Counted from the stretch's first letter, positions 52,778 through 62,459 are shown. The stretch is 64,000 nt of DNA from Flavobacterium sp. ZT3R18 (GCF_007097385.1 NZ_VJZS01000002.1:283164-347163); one strand, 5' to 3'. The notes: generated from the sequence alone by a model not told the origin. Program-made: numbers and translations.

Positions 52778-54787
52778 ATGAAGTTAGATTCTAAAATACC
52801 AGAAGGTCACATTTCACAAAAATGGACTGATTATAAAGACCACTTAAAGTTAGTTGCACCAAACAACCGACCAAAAATAGATATTATCGTTGTAGGGACA
52901 GGATTAGCGGGTGCTTCGGCAGCAGCGTCTTTTGCCGAAATGGGTTATAATGTAAAAGCTTTTTGTTACCAAGATTCTCCACGTCGCGCGCACTCCATTG
53001 CAGCACAAGGAGGAATCAATGCAGCAAAAAATTATCAAAATGACGGAGATAGTACTTTCCGTTTGTTTTATGATACAATTAAAGGTGGGGATTACAGAGC
53101 ACGTGAGGCAAACGTACACCGTTTAGCTGAAGTTTCTGGAAACATCATCGACCAATGTGTGGCTCAGGGAGTTCCTTTTGCCCGCGATTACGGTGGAATG
53201 TTGGATAACCGTTCTTTTGGTGGTACACAAGTACAACGTACTTTTTACGCTGCTGGACAAACAGGGCAACAGTTGCTATTAGGAGCTTATTCTTCCTTAT
53301 CAAGACAAATCGGGTTAGGAAAAATCGAGATGTACAACCGACACGAAATGTTGGAATTGGTAAAGGTTGATGGAAAAGCTCGTGGAATCATTGCTCGTAA
53401 CTTGATTACTGGAGAATTAGAAAGACACTCTGCTCACGCTGTAATTATTGCAACAGGAGGATACGGAAATGTTTATTTCCTATCTACCAATGCAATGGGA
53501 TCGAATGTAACTGCTGGTTGGAAAATTCACAAACAAGGAGCTTTGTTCGCAAATCCTTGTTATGTACAAATTCACCCAACTTGTATACCAGTTCACGGAA
53601 CCAATCAATCTAAATTGACGTTGATGTCAGAGTCGTTAAGAAACTCTGGACGTATTTGGGTTCCAAAGAAAAAAGAAGATTCAGAAGCGATTCGTGCAGG
53701 TAAATTGAAGCCTACACAAATTGCAGAAGAAGATAGAGATTACTACTTAGAAAGAAAATACCCAGCATTTGGTAACTTAGTGCCTCGTGATGTGGCTTCA
53801 AGAGCAGGAAAAGAGGTTTGTGACGCAGGTCACGGAATTGAAGCTAATGATACCAATGAAGGAGTTTATTTGGATTTCTCTACAGAGATTCAATCTAAAG
53901 GAAAACAAACAGCTTACGCCAAAGGAAATCATAATCCTTCGCAAGAAGAAATTCTTACCTTAGGAAAAAAATGGTTGGAGGAAAAATACGGTAACTTGTT
54001 TACGATGTACCAAAAAATAACGGATGAGAATCCTTATGAAACTCCAATGAAAATTTATCCTGCAGTTCACTATACAATGGGTGGTGTTTGGGTTGATTAT
54101 AACTTACAATCTACTATTCCAGGTTGTTTCGTTGCGGGAGAAGCTAACTTCTCTGACCATGGAGCGAACCGTTTAGGAGCTTCGGCTTTGATGCAAGGTT
54201 TGGCTGACGGTTATTTCGTATTGCCTTACACGGTTTCTGATTATTTATCAGGTGATATTCGTACTGGAAAAATCTCTACTGATTTGCCAGAATTCGTAGC
54301 TGCTGAAAATAATGTAAAAGAGCAAATCAACAAATTTTTGTCTAATAATGGATCTAAAACAGTGGATCACTTCCACAAACTTTTAGGAAATATTATGTGG
54401 AATAAAGTTGGGATGGGTCGTAATGAAAAAGGATTAATTGAAGCCATTTCGGAAATTGCTGCTTTGAAAGAAGAGTTCTACAAAGAAGTTTATGTTCCTG
54501 GAACTTCAGATGAATTGAATCCTGAATTGGAAAAAGCACTTCGTGTTGCCGATTTCATCGAATTAGGACAATTAATGGCTATGGATGCTTTGCAACGTAA
54601 AGAATCTTGTGGAGGTCACTTCCGTGAAGAATACCAAGATTCTGAAGGAGAAACGCTTCGTGATGACGAAAACTTTTCGTTTGTAGGAGCTTGGGAAAAC
54701 AAAGGATACGACGTTACAAAATCGGAACTTCACAAAGAAGAATTGAAATACGAGTTTATTAAAATCGCAGCTAGAAACTATAAATAG
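52778..54787 (+). CDS. sdhA: Succinate dehydrogenase/fumarate reductase flavoprotein subunit
   Basis: Catalytic subunit of complex II oxidising succinate with covalently bound FAD. 669 residues. [21 protein letters not shown] is the FAD-binding Rossmann start, [17 protein letters not shown] holds the flavinylated His (usual HSxAAQGG), [13 protein letters not shown] and [10 protein letters not shown] mark the active site, and [18 protein letters not shown] is the C-terminal FAD region. The TAG stop at 54785-54787 runs straight into the inverted-repeat arm of the inserted four-helix-bundle element. Confidence 0.97.
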   Translation: MKLDSKIPEGHISQKWTDYKDHLKLVAPNNRPKIDIIVVGTGLAGASAAASFAEMGYNVKAFCYQDSPRRAHSIAAQGGINAAKNYQNDGDSTFRLFYDTIKGGDYRAREANVHRLAEVSGNIIDQCVAQGVPFARDYGGMLDNRSFGGTQVQRTFYAAGQTGQQLLLGAYSSLSRQIGLGKIEMYNRHEMLELVKVDGKARGIIARNLITGELERHSAHAVIIATGGYGNVYFLSTNAMGSNVTAGWKIHKQGALFANPCYVQIHPTCIPVHGTNQSKLTLMSESLRNSGRIWVPKKKEDSEAIRAGKLKPTQIAEEDRDYYLERKYPAFGNLVPRDVASRAGKEVCDAGHGIEANDTNEGVYLDFSTEIQSKGKQTAYAKGNHNPSQEEILTLGKKWLEEKYGNLFTMYQKITDENPYETPMKIYPAVHYTMGGVWVDYNLQSTIPGCFVAGEANFSDHGANRLGASALMQGLADGYFVLPYTVSDYLSGDIRTGKISTDLPEFVAAENNVKEQINKFLSNNGSKTVDHFHKLLGNIMWNKVGMGRNEKGLIEAISEIAALKEEFYKEVYVPGTSDELNPELEKALRVADFIELGQLMAMDALQRKESCGGHFREEYQDSEGETLRDDENFSFVGAWENKGYDVTKSELHKEELKYEFIKIAARNYK

Positions 54788-55218
54788 TAATTAGCGATTA
54801 GTAATTAGTGAATGGCAAAATAAATGAGTAATATGAAATCTTATAAAGACTTATTAATTTGGCAAAAGGGAATTCAAATTGTGATTTTAACTTATAAAAT
54901 TGCTAAACAATTTCCTTCAGAAGAAATGTATGCTTTGACAAGTCAAGTAAAAAGAGCAGCAGTTTCTATTCCGTCAAATATTGCAGAAGGATATGGAAGA
55001 AATGGAGATAAATCATTGAATCATTTTTTGAGTATTTCTAGGGGTTCTTTATACGAATTAGAAACACAATTGCTTATCGCAAAAGAACTTGATTTCATTA
55101 CAGACATTAGTTCTTTTGAAAGAATAAATTTTTTAATTGAAGAGGAAAGCAAAATGATAAATGCTTTTTCTGCAAAATTACAAGGCTAATAACCAATCAC
55201 TAAAAGCTAATCACTTTA
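54788..55218 (+). mobile_element. Candidate mobile element carrying the four-helix-bundle gene, inserted between sdhA and sdhB
   Basis: The left flank (54788-54815) reads TAATTAGCGATTAG, TAATTAGTGAATGG. The right flank (55192-55218) reads CCAATCACTAAAAGC, TAATCACTTT. They are imperfect inverted repeats around the gene. The same words enclose a gene-less stretch at 8173-8318. No transposase is present. The mobile nature is inferred from the insertion into a normally tight operon and the recurring arms. Confidence 0.55.
54824..55189 (+). CDS. Four-helix-bundle protein (TIGR02436, S23/IVS-encoded family)
   Basis: Basic protein of 121 residues, or 118 from the next Met. SYKDLLIWQKGIQIVILTYKIAKQFPSEE, LTSQVKRAAVSIPSNIAEGYGR, FLSISRGSLYELETQLLIA and the final helix match the family first known from intervening sequences in 23S rRNA genes and related in fold to the Avd accessory protein of diversity-generating retroelements. 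Its biochemical function is unknown. It has nothing to do with succinate dehydrogenase. Its place between sdhA and sdhB with inverted-repeat flanks points to insertion. No retroelement reverse transcriptase is nearby. Confidence 0.92.
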   Translation: MSNMKSYKDLLIWQKGIQIVILTYKIAKQFPSEEMYALTSQVKRAAVSIPSNIAEGYGRNGDKSLNHFLSISRGSLYELETQLLIAKELDFITDISSFERINFLIEEESKMINAFSAKLQG

Positions 55219-55230
55219 AAAATAAAAATT

Positions 55231-55992
55231 ATGAGCGCAGCAAAAAATATAAATATAACCCTACAGATTTGGCGTCAAAAAAACTCCAAAGAAAAGGGAA
55301 AAATGGAATCATACAAATTAAATGATGTTTCTACAGCCAGTTCATTTCTGGAAATGTTAGACCAATTGAACGAGCAATTAGTAAACGAAAGAAAAGAACC
55401 TATTGCATTTGACCACGATTGTCGTGAAGGAATTTGTGGTATGTGTTCTTTGTATATCAATGGTCGTGCACACGGTCCAGATACGGGAATCACGACTTGT
55501 CAATTGCACATGAGAATGTTTAATGACGGTGACACAATTGTTGTAGAACCTTGGCGTTCTGTTGCTTTTCCTGTGATTAAAGATTTAGTGGTAGACAGAA
55601 CAGCTTTTGATAGAATTCAACAAGCTGGAGGTTTCGTTTCGGTGAATACTTCTGGAAACACTATCGATGCCAATGCAACTCCAATTAACAAACAAGACGC
55701 TGACAAAGCTTTTGAAGCAGCGGCTTGTATTGGTTGTGGAGCTTGTGTAGCGACTTGTAAAAATGGTTCGGCTATGTTATTTGTTGGTGCAAAAGTATCG
55801 CAATATGCGTTGTTGCCACAAGGAAGAATTGAAGCTACAGACCGTGTGTTAAACATGGTGCGTCAAATGGACGAAGAAGGTTTTGGTAACTGTACCAATA
55901 CTGGAGCTTGTGAAATAGAATGTCCAAAAGGAATTTCTTTAGAGAATATTGCTCGTATGAACAGAGAGTATTTATCTGCAAGTTTTAAATAG
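55231..55992 (+). CDS. sdhB: Succinate dehydrogenase/fumarate reductase iron-sulphur subunit
   Basis: Electron-transfer subunit of complex II, 253 residues. The [2Fe-2S] site is [17 protein letters not shown] with a further Cys in TTCQLHM. The [4Fe-4S] and [3Fe-4S] ligands are [17 protein letters not shown] and [15 protein letters not shown]. The ATG at 55231 is 41 bases after the inserted gene's stop. Because the insert keeps the same orientation and has no obvious terminator, sdhB can still be read from the upstream promoter. It ends at a terminator at 56014. Confidence 0.97.
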   Translation: MSAAKNINITLQIWRQKNSKEKGKMESYKLNDVSTASSFLEMLDQLNEQLVNERKEPIAFDHDCREGICGMCSLYINGRAHGPDTGITTCQLHMRMFNDGDTIVVEPWRSVAFPVIKDLVVDRTAFDRIQQAGGFVSVNTSGNTIDANATPINKQDADKAFEAAACIGCGACVATCKNGSAMLFVGAKVSQYALLPQGRIEATDRVLNMVRQMDEEGFGNCTNTGACEIECPKGISLENIARMNREYLSASFK

Positions 55993-56013
55993 TAATTCAA
56001 TATATTTTATATC

Positions 56014-56046
56014 AAAAACGTCCCGAGAAATTGGGGCGTTTTTTGT
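56014..56046 (+). terminator. Terminator of the sdh operon
   Basis: AAAACG-T-CCC pairs with GGG-G-CGTTTT around an 8-base loop, followed by T. It is 21 bases after the sdhB stop. Confidence 0.8.
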
Positions 56047-56113
56047 TTGTATAAAACCTTTGTGAATCTCTTTTTATCTTTGTGTATCTTTGTGAAACAG
56101 CAAATTTGTCAGA

Positions 56114-56878
56114 ATGAAAATCGCACTTATCCAATCGCCGTTGTTTTGGGAAAATCCAGAAAAAAACAGAAATGCATTCGAAAAAAAAATCAATGCCATT
56201 ACTTATGCTGTTGATTTAATAGTGCTACCCGAAATGTTTACCACAGGTTTTACGATGAAGCCAAATCATGTTGCGGAAACGATGCATGGCGAAACCCTAA
56301 CTTGGCTTGCACTTTTGGCGAAAGCCAAAAATAGCGCCATAACGGGAAGTTTAGTAGTCACTGAGAATGGAAATTTCTACAACCGATTGGTTTTTGTTTT
56401 CCCCTCAGGCGAAGTTCAGTTTTACGATAAGAAACATTTGTTTACTCTTGCTGGAGAAGATAAAATCTATACGGGTGGCAACAAAAAAATAATCGTTGAA
56501 TATCTGGGTTGGAAAATTTGTCCGCTAGTTTGTTATGATTTGCGTTTTCCTGTTTTTGCTAGAAATGCCGAAGAATATGATGTATTGATTTATGTGGCCA
56601 GTTGGCCAAAAATAAGGATAAACGCTTGGGATGCCTTACTCAAAGCCCGTGCCATAGAAAACATGAGTTATACCATTGGCGTCAATAGAATAGGCGAAGA
56701 TGATAACGGGTACCAATACAATGGACACACCCAAGTGGTCAATTTCTTGGGAGATTACATTTTGGAACCAATAGAGAATAAAGGGGTTTTTATAGTCGAA
56801 CTTAATAAAGCCGAATTGCTTCTCGCTAGAAAGAAGTTCAATTTCTTAAATGATCGAGATCCTTTTGTATTAAAATGA
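56114..56878 (+). CDS. Nitrilase-family amidohydrolase (omega-amidase YafV-like)
   Basis: Carbon-nitrogen hydrolase of 254 residues. The catalytic triad is visible as Glu40 in VLPEMFTTGF, Lys106 in YDKKHLF and Cys140 in CPLVCYDLRFPVFAR. The TGF and YDKKHLFTLAGED features resemble omega-amidases that hydrolyse alpha-ketoglutaramate or ketosuccinamate, so a role in glutamine/asparagine transamination by-product clearance is likely but not proven. TATCTTTG boxes lie upstream within the repeated words of 56060-56100. Its 3' end overlaps the convergent lipoprotein gene by 9 bases. Confidence 0.9.
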   Translation: MKIALIQSPLFWENPEKNRNAFEKKINAITYAVDLIVLPEMFTTGFTMKPNHVAETMHGETLTWLALLAKAKNSAITGSLVVTENGNFYNRLVFVFPSGEVQFYDKKHLFTLAGEDKIYTGGNKKIIVEYLGWKICPLVCYDLRFPVFARNAEEYDVLIYVASWPKIRINAWDALLKARAIENMSYTIGVNRIGEDDNGYQYNGHTQVVNFLGDYILEPIENKGVFIVELNKAELLLARKKFNFLNDRDPFVLK

Positions 56879-58543
56879 CCCTTTTGATTTCGGTTTTTCT
56901 TTCTCTTTTTTCTTTTTGGGTTCTGGAGTATAAGGAATGCTTAGATCAAAAGCTTGGTTGACATCCCAATTGATTCGGACATCTACTGCTTTGGAAAAAT
57001 AAACGACTTCTTCAGCTTGCTTTCTTTCAAGATAAATTCCTGTGTCCCATTCTTTGTTTTTATTATCGTCATAAATCGCCCGAAGTGTATATAAACTTGG
57101 TTCTAGAAGATTAAATTCAATTTCCGTTTTACTTTCTGTATATTCGCTTGCCGAAATTATATCTCCTTTTTCATTGGTCAATTCTACAAGTACAGGAAAA
57201 CGATCCACGTTTTTCAGACTCACGGTTAGATTTCCGTAATCTGCATTGTTTTTTGTACTGGTAGTAAAAGTCAAGGTGTCATTCTTTTTTTCGAAAAAAT
57301 CAGTAACAGCACCTGGTAAAAATTTCAAACTGTATTTTTGAGCTTCTTCTATTTTAAAATCAATGAATAATTCTTTGGTGTAATCATCGTAAGCTGTAGT
57401 GAAGGGAACTGCAACCGAATCCTTATTGATTAATTTCATTTTCGAATTGTCAAAAGATACCAAAGGAGTATTGGATTCTAAAGTGAATCGCTCTCTAAAA
57501 TTCAATATACCACTCTGAATGGCTTTTAGGCTCAAAGTGTCATTTTTTTGATTTTTGATTTTAAAAGAAAAATCTTTTTTATATTTATCTTTCTCAATAT
57601 TTAAAGAAAGAGAATCTGCTTTCAAGGGTCTAAACCAAACCTGTAAAGAATCTTTTTTGGCAAATTTGGTAACAACGATAGGTAGAATTTGGTTTTTGTT
57701 CTTTAAAATGATTTTTGGTTTTTCATTTTTTCTGATTTTACCCTCATAGCCAAGTAAAACTCTGTTTCCAGAGGCTTGAGTAGGTTTGAATGCTTTAAAA
57801 GGCAATGCTTCTTTGAATAATTCCAATTCAAAAACCGTGTCGTTTGGAATGGTTACGATTTGTTTGTTAAATGCAATTCGGTCTGATTTGGGATTAAATT
57901 TATTATTTCCACTGTTGTCTTTCAAAGCAATCAAATAATAATTCCCCGCTTTTAAATTCTCCAATCGAAACGTTTTCAAGCTATCCAAAGTATTGGTAAT
58001 GTATCGAGGGCTTTCTTTGTAAATGGTAGAATCGTTAAATTTTTCATTCGCTTCATACAGCATAATCGAAACAAAAGAAGCAACTTCTTTATCATACGCA
58101 TCTTTTACTCTACCGCCCAGTGCCAAAGAATCAATATAATCTCCCGTAGAAAACACATATTTGAATTGATTAAATGGATTTCCTTCGTTATTATCGGCTA
58201 TACTTTGTCCAAAATTCAAGCTATAAGTTGTGTTGGGACGCAAAGTATCTTTTAAGGTAATGGTTAGTGTTTTTGTTGGAGTCGTCGGAATGATTAACGG
58301 TTCATTCTTCATCGGAGGCGAAATAATCAATTGCTTGTTTAGATTTTTAAGCTTGATATTTTCGTCAAAAACAAGTTTGATTTTATTGCCTTGAAATTTA
58401 ACAGAATAATTTTCTGGGAAACTGGATTTTAATGTCGGGGCAATAGTGTCTTTCAAACCGCCTGTAATCGTACCTCTTTTGGCACAACTCACACAAAGAA
58501 CCAGTAGTAAAAGAGAAATATATTTAAAATTGTTTTTCAACAT
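56870..58543 (-). CDS. Ig-like (Big_5-type) domain lipoprotein
   Basis: Predicted outer-membrane lipoprotein of 557 residues. The signal ends LLVLCVSC, with Cys at about residue 20. AKRGTITGGLKDTIAPTLKSSFPENYS leads into an Ig-like Big_5 domain (about 35-130, NKIKLVFDENIKLKN, LNFGQSIADNNEGNP). Several beta-rich repeats follow, and the C-terminus is strongly basic (PEPKKKKEKEKPKSKGSF). The family is common and uncharacterised in Bacteroidota. It converges on the nitrilase gene with a 9-base overlap. Confidence 0.85.
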   Translation of the reverse strand: MLKNNFKYISLLLLVLCVSCAKRGTITGGLKDTIAPTLKSSFPENYSVKFQGNKIKLVFDENIKLKNLNKQLIISPPMKNEPLIIPTTPTKTLTITLKDTLRPNTTYSLNFGQSIADNNEGNPFNQFKYVFSTGDYIDSLALGGRVKDAYDKEVASFVSIMLYEANEKFNDSTIYKESPRYITNTLDSLKTFRLENLKAGNYYLIALKDNSGNNKFNPKSDRIAFNKQIVTIPNDTVFELELFKEALPFKAFKPTQASGNRVLLGYEGKIRKNEKPKIILKNKNQILPIVVTKFAKKDSLQVWFRPLKADSLSLNIEKDKYKKDFSFKIKNQKNDTLSLKAIQSGILNFRERFTLESNTPLVSFDNSKMKLINKDSVAVPFTTAYDDYTKELFIDFKIEEAQKYSLKFLPGAVTDFFEKKNDTLTFTTSTKNNADYGNLTVSLKNVDRFPVLVELTNEKGDIISASEYTESKTEIEFNLLEPSLYTLRAIYDDNKNKEWDTGIYLERKQAEEVVYFSKAVDVRINWDVNQAFDLSIPYTPEPKKKKEKEKPKSKGSF

Positions 58544-58616
58544 AATGCGCTAAAATTTGATTCTACAAAATAACAATTATATTTACTGTAATCGAAATGT
58601 TTTTAATTTTATTTGG

Positions 58617-58741
58617 CACCCTGAGCTAAGCCGAAGGGAGGAGCTATTTCCTGCTGTACACTATATCTTTTTATGAGGCGAGAATCCCGATAGCTATCGG
58701 GAGCCTCATAAAAAGGATGCCGTTTCCATCAGGGCTAGGGC
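58617..58741 (+). ncRNA. Structured repeat element, copy 2 (upstream of queD)
   Basis: Same conserved blocks as 31762-31881. The central stem is CTTTTTATGAGGC (58667-58679) pairing perfectly with GCCTCATAAAAAG (58703-58715). Compared with copy 1, the upper stem has changed on both sides. Here the palindrome TCCCGATAGCTATCGGGA (58685-58702) occupies the hairpin tip rather than the first loop. Confidence 0.7.
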
Positions 58742-58777
58742 TTCACGGGAACAAGAAATTTATTTTCCATCTTAAAA

Positions 58778-58845
58778 TTAACCATATAAGAAATATAAGT
58801 TCATTTAAGTTTGCTTCTATGAACTTATATTTCTTATATGGTTAA
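58778..58845. repeat. Perfect 27-bp inverted repeat (family of 1943-2094)
   Basis: The arms 58778-58804 (TTAACCATATAAGAAATATA...) and 58819-58845 are exact reverse complements with a 14-base loop. The first 22 bases equal the left end of the element at 1943. Between here and queD (58846-59020) I see only words like CTTTGTGAAT and CTTTGCG that recur in other spacers. Confidence 0.85.
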
Positions 58846-59024
58846 AAAACACACACGCTTTTTTTCTTGTAAATTCTATTTAGTTAAAATAGGAGCTTTG
58901 AGATAAGTTATGGACAGTTATAAAAATCTTTGTGAATGGCTGCGAGTACTTCGGGAATCTTTGCGTAATAACAAGACAAAAACGTTTGCCCCACATTTAC
59001 TGACCATTTCTCAAGCTAATTCAT

Positions 59025-59032
59025 TAAATTTG
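59025..59032 (+). promoter_or_regulatory. -7 box of the queD-lpxH operon (TAAATTTG)
   Basis: Exact TAnnTTTG, 19 bases before the queD ATG at 59052. Confidence 0.55.
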
Positions 59033-59051
59033 CACCCAAAATAGATCTTCG

Positions 59052-59516
59052 ATGAGCAATATTAGAATTACCAAACAATTTAGTTTCGAAACCGGTCACG
59101 CCTTATACGGGTATGATGGGAAATGTAAAAATGTGCATGGTCATAGTTATAAATTATCGGTAACCGTTATCGGAACACCAATTACGGATCGTAACAATGT
59201 GAAATTTGGTATGGTCATTGATTTTTCGGATCTAAAAAAGATTGTAAAAGAAGAGATTGTAGATCAATTTGATCATGCTACCGTTTTTAATGAAACGACA
59301 CCACATATTGAGTTGGCAAATGAATTGAAAAACCGCGGGCATCATGTGATTTTAGTAGATTATCAGCCAACAAGTGAAAATATGGTAGTCGATTTTTCTC
59401 AACGAATCATCCGTAGATTGCCTCAAAACATTCAGCTTTTTTCTTTGAAACTGCAAGAAACAGAATCTTCATTTGCCGAATGGTTTGCAAGCGACAATCA
59501 ACAATCTATACTTTAG
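59052..59516 (+). CDS. queD: 6-carboxytetrahydropterin synthase (QueD/PTPS family)
   Basis: Converts dihydroneopterin triphosphate to 6-carboxytetrahydropterin on the way to queuosine. 154 residues. The zinc His and catalytic Cys are in FETGHALYGYDGKCKNVHGHSYKL (His, Cys, HGH), followed by MVIDFSDLKKIV, the DHATVFNE region and the final Glu in LQETESSFAEW. No other queuosine genes are nearby. The lpxH gene starts 4 bases after its stop, so the two share a transcript. Confidence 0.93.
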   Translation: MSNIRITKQFSFETGHALYGYDGKCKNVHGHSYKLSVTVIGTPITDRNNVKFGMVIDFSDLKKIVKEEIVDQFDHATVFNETTPHIELANELKNRGHHVILVDYQPTSENMVVDFSQRIIRRLPQNIQLFSLKLQETESSFAEWFASDNQQSIL

Positions 59517-59520
59517 CTTC

Positions 59521-60276
59521 ATGCAATTACCCAATAATAAAAAAATCTACTTCGCCTCCGATCAGCATTTTGGTGCGCCAACTCCGGAACTTAGTTTTCC
59601 TAGAGAACAAAAGTTTGTGGCTTGGCTTGATGCGGTAAAAGATGATGCAGAAGCTATATTTCTTTTAGGCGATTTATTTGATTTTTGGTTCGAATATAAA
59701 ACCGTTGTTCCAAAAGGGTTTGTTCGGATTCTAGGCAAGCTAGCCGAAATTCGAGACAGCGGTATTCCTGTATATTTCTTTGTGGGTAACCATGATTTAT
59801 GGATGTCCGATTATTTTGAAACCGAGTTAAACATTCCTGTTTATCATGATAACAAAGAATTTACTTTTGGCGATAAGACTTTTTTAATTGGTCATGGTGA
59901 TGGTAAAGGACCCGGAGATTTAGGGTACAAACGCATGAAAAAAGTATTTACCAATCCGTTTTCTAAGTGGCTTTTTAGATGGCTTCATCCTGATATTGGA
60001 GTCAAATTGGCACAATACCTTTCGGTCAAAAATAAATTGATTTCGGGTGACGAAGACGTGAAATTTTTGGGTGATGAAAACGAATGGCTCATCCTTTATG
60101 CCAAACGAAAATTAGAATCCAAACATTATAATTATTTTGTTTTTGGCCACCGTCATTTGCCAATGGTAAAATCGGTAGGAGAAAATTCAGAATATGTCAA
60201 TCTGGGCGATTGGATCAGTTATTTTACCTATGGGGTTTTTGATGGTGAAACATTCGAGGTTAAAAAGTTTGGATAA
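59521..60276 (+). CDS. lpxH: UDP-2,3-diacylglucosamine diphosphatase
   Basis: Metallophosphoesterase of lipid A synthesis that releases UMP from UDP-2,3-diacylglucosamine. 251 residues from the ATG at 59521. The frame extends upstream into queD, but that part is not conserved. Metal-binding motifs are ASDQHFG, LLGDLFDFWFEY, VGNHDLWM, LIGHGDGKGPGD and VFGHRHLPM. The lipid A function is assigned by family resemblance; some Bacteroidota paralogues act on other nucleotide substrates. Confidence 0.9.
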   Translation: MQLPNNKKIYFASDQHFGAPTPELSFPREQKFVAWLDAVKDDAEAIFLLGDLFDFWFEYKTVVPKGFVRILGKLAEIRDSGIPVYFFVGNHDLWMSDYFETELNIPVYHDNKEFTFGDKTFLIGHGDGKGPGDLGYKRMKKVFTNPFSKWLFRWLHPDIGVKLAQYLSVKNKLISGDEDVKFLGDENEWLILYAKRKLESKHYNYFVFGHRHLPMVKSVGENSEYVNLGDWISYFTYGVFDGETFEVKKFG

Positions 60277-60327
60277 ATTCCACGGTTTTACTACACTCAT
60301 TTTCTGTATTTTTTAAATATAATAAAC

Positions 60328-61008
60328 ATGGCAACAGGTGAAAATAAATTAGACAATCCCGTTTGGTATTCCGTATCCGAAACGCATAAAAACTTTGGAA
60401 TTGATTGTGGATCTATAAAGTTTTATCATCCCGATTATTGTCCTTTCGGGGGTTTTATTGCGCTTGACAATATAAAAGACTCCCTTTCTGAATATGCTAA
60501 ACTAACTAACAGCTTTTTCATTATAGGACAAAAACCAAATATTCCCGATAACCTAAAACTGAGTAATGAATTAATCTGTTTGCAAATGATTATTCGCTCC
60601 AAAATAGAGGCTACTATCGAAGATCAGATTGTGAAATTAGGAGAGGAGCATTTAGACGATTTATTAGGATTGGTTAAAATTGTGTATCCAGATTATTTCA
60701 AAAAGAAGACCGCCTCATTGGGTAATTATTATGGAATCTACAAAAACAATCAACTTGTTGCCGTAACAGGAGAAAGAATGCAAATGGATCAATTCACTGA
60801 GGTAAGTGCAGTGATTACGCATCCGGAGCATACCGGAAAAGGATATGCAAAACAATTAGTCACTCATGTTGTTAATGCTATTCTCGAACAAAATAAAACC
60901 CCATTCTTGCATGTAGCTGAGTCTAATGTTGGAGCAATCAAGCTGTATGAAAAATTAGGTTTTCAAACCCGAACAAAAATAAGCGTTTGGAATATTGTCA
61001 AGAAGTAG
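60328..61008 (+). CDS. GNAT-family N-acetyltransferase
   Basis: A 226-residue protein. The C-terminal half is a GNAT (FR47-like) domain: GIYKNNQLVAVTGERMQMD, FTEVSAVITHPEHTGKGYAKQLVTH (acetyl-CoA-binding Q/RxxGxG/A-like stretch), FLHVAESNVGAIKLYEKLGF. The N-terminal 100 residues are less conserved and perhaps bind the acceptor, which is unknown. It lies 50 bp after lpxH and ends before a perfect 19-bp inverted repeat. Confidence 0.88.
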   Translation: MATGENKLDNPVWYSVSETHKNFGIDCGSIKFYHPDYCPFGGFIALDNIKDSLSEYAKLTNSFFIIGQKPNIPDNLKLSNELICLQMIIRSKIEATIEDQIVKLGEEHLDDLLGLVKIVYPDYFKKKTASLGNYYGIYKNNQLVAVTGERMQMDQFTEVSAVITHPEHTGKGYAKQLVTHVVNAILEQNKTPFLHVAESNVGAIKLYEKLGFQTRTKISVWNIVKK

Positions 61009-61075
61009 TAACGGGATATCTTATTTAGTAATCGATTCCAAGCAATACTGCAAACAAGTAACAGAAAGTCAAAAA

Positions 61076-61122
61076 CATTTAAGTTAGACTATTTGTGAAT
61101 TCAAAATAGTCTAACTTAAATG
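61076..61122. terminator. Perfect 19-bp inverted repeat between convergent genes
   Basis: CATTTAAGTTAGACTATTT (61076-61094) and AAATAGTCTAACTTAAATG (61104-61122) pair perfectly with a 9-base loop. Placed between the convergent acetyltransferase and MFS genes, it probably acts as a two-way terminator, although it has no long T run. Confidence 0.75.
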
Positions 61123-61190
61123 AATCTTATATTTCTCCTACGTTTAAAAAAAGCCTAAATGATTGGATTTGTTTATACCGATAAAAGGTA

Positions 61191-62459
61191 TTACTCGTGT
61201 TTTTCATGATCTTCCAAATCTTTTTGTAAATCTAGTTTTCTAAATTCGGGGGAGATAAGTCCCGTGAAAAGTACAATGATAAGTGTCATGCTTCCGCCAA
61301 ATACTACTGCGGTAACGGTTCCCATCAGTTTTGCGGTTAATCCACTTTCAAAAGCACCCAACTCATTGGATGAACCCACAAATATAGAATTTACCGAGGC
61401 TACGCGACCTCGCATGTGATCGGGAGTTTTAAGTTGCAAAATAGTTTGTCGAATAACCATCGAAACGCCATCAACAACTCCACTGAAAAATAAGGCCAAA
61501 AGTGAAATCCAAAATACGGTTGAAAGTCCAAATATAATGATGCATACCCCAAATAAGAAAATGGCTGCCAGTAGTTTCATTCCGGCATTTTTATTCAAAG
61601 GAACGTATGCTGTAAAAAACATGGTCAAAATGGCACCAACTGCAGGAGCGGCTCTTAAAAATCCAAATCCTTGCGGGCCTACTTTTAAAATATCCAACGC
61701 AAAAATGGGTAATAGTGCTACTGCTCCTCCAAATAAAACAGCTGCCATGTCAAGGGTTAAAGCGCTTAAAATAGATTTATTGTTGTATACAAATTTGACT
61801 CCTTCTTTCAAACTTTCCATAACAGGTTCGCCAATTTTTGGGTTTAAAATAGGCTTTTTTCCAATTTGGGTTAGTAGTATTAAAGCAAAAAGGGAACACG
61901 CAAGAACCAAACTCATGGACCAATGCACTCCGATTAAAAGAATGGAGAAACCGGCTACGGCTGGCCCTACTACAGAGCCTACTTGCCAAACGGAACTACT
62001 CCAAGTAGCCGCGTTTGAATACGCTTTTTTGGGAACTATTAATGCCAAAAGGGAGAAAACGGTAGGTCCTAAAAACGAACGAACAATCCCTCCGAAAAAC
62101 ACTAAGGAATAAATGGTGTATAGAATAGTAGTTGTTGGCAAACCAGTGTTTACTTTTGGCCAAGTGATCAAGAATAATCCCAAACTAATTACAGAGAATC
62201 CCAAAATGCATTTTGATAAAAGACCTTTTTTTTCGTTTTGATCGACAATGTGTCCCGCAAATAGTGACATAGCGATGGCTGGAATGATTTCCATTAAACC
62301 AATAATTCCTAAGGATAAAGCGCTTTTTGTTACTCTATAAACTTCCCATTCGATGATGATAAACTGCATGGACCAGGCAAAAACCATGGAAAATCGAATA
62401 AGCAAAAAGGTATTGAATTCTTTAAATCTCAGGGCTGCGTAGGGGTCATTTTTCTTCAT
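61191..62459 (-). CDS. MFS transporter (MFS_3/EntS-like)
   Basis: Inner-membrane carrier of 422 residues with about 12 hydrophobic segments. LGIIGLMEIIPAIAMSLFAGHIVDQNEKKGLL carries the loop 2-3 motif with Asp. ATWSSSVWQVGSVVGPAVAGFSI and MVIRQTILQLKTPDHMRGRVASVNSIFVG are typical of the MFS_3 efflux branch. The C-terminus is acidic (LEDHEKHE). The substrate is unknown. It starts 11 bases after the recJ stop and is probably cotranscribed with it. Confidence 0.9.
   Translation of the reverse strand: MKKNDPYAALRFKEFNTFLLIRFSMVFAWSMQFIIIEWEVYRVTKSALSLGIIGLMEIIPAIAMSLFAGHIVDQNEKKGLLSKCILGFSVISLGLFLITWPKVNTGLPTTTILYTIYSLVFFGGIVRSFLGPTVFSLLALIVPKKAYSNAATWSSSVWQVGSVVGPAVAGFSILLIGVHWSMSLVLACSLFALILLTQIGKKPILNPKIGEPVMESLKEGVKFVYNNKSILSALTLDMAAVLFGGAVALLPIFALDILKVGPQGFGFLRAAPAVGAILTMFFTAYVPLNKNAGMKLLAAIFLFGVCIIIFGLSTVFWISLLALFFSGVVDGVSMVIRQTILQLKTPDHMRGRVASVNSIFVGSSNELGAFESGLTAKLMGTVTAVVFGGSMTLIIVLFTGLISPEFRKLDLQKDLEDHEKHE

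Noticed and set aside
54824..55189. A diversity-generating retroelement, because the four-helix-bundle protein resembles Avd
   Set aside because: No reverse transcriptase and no template/variable repeat pair is seen nearby. The resemblance is at family-fold level only.
61537..62112. Open frame of 191 codons on the plus strand opposite the second MFS gene
   Set aside because: Complementary to a well-supported MFS gene. The product is Lys/Pro/Thr-rich without a recognisable domain.
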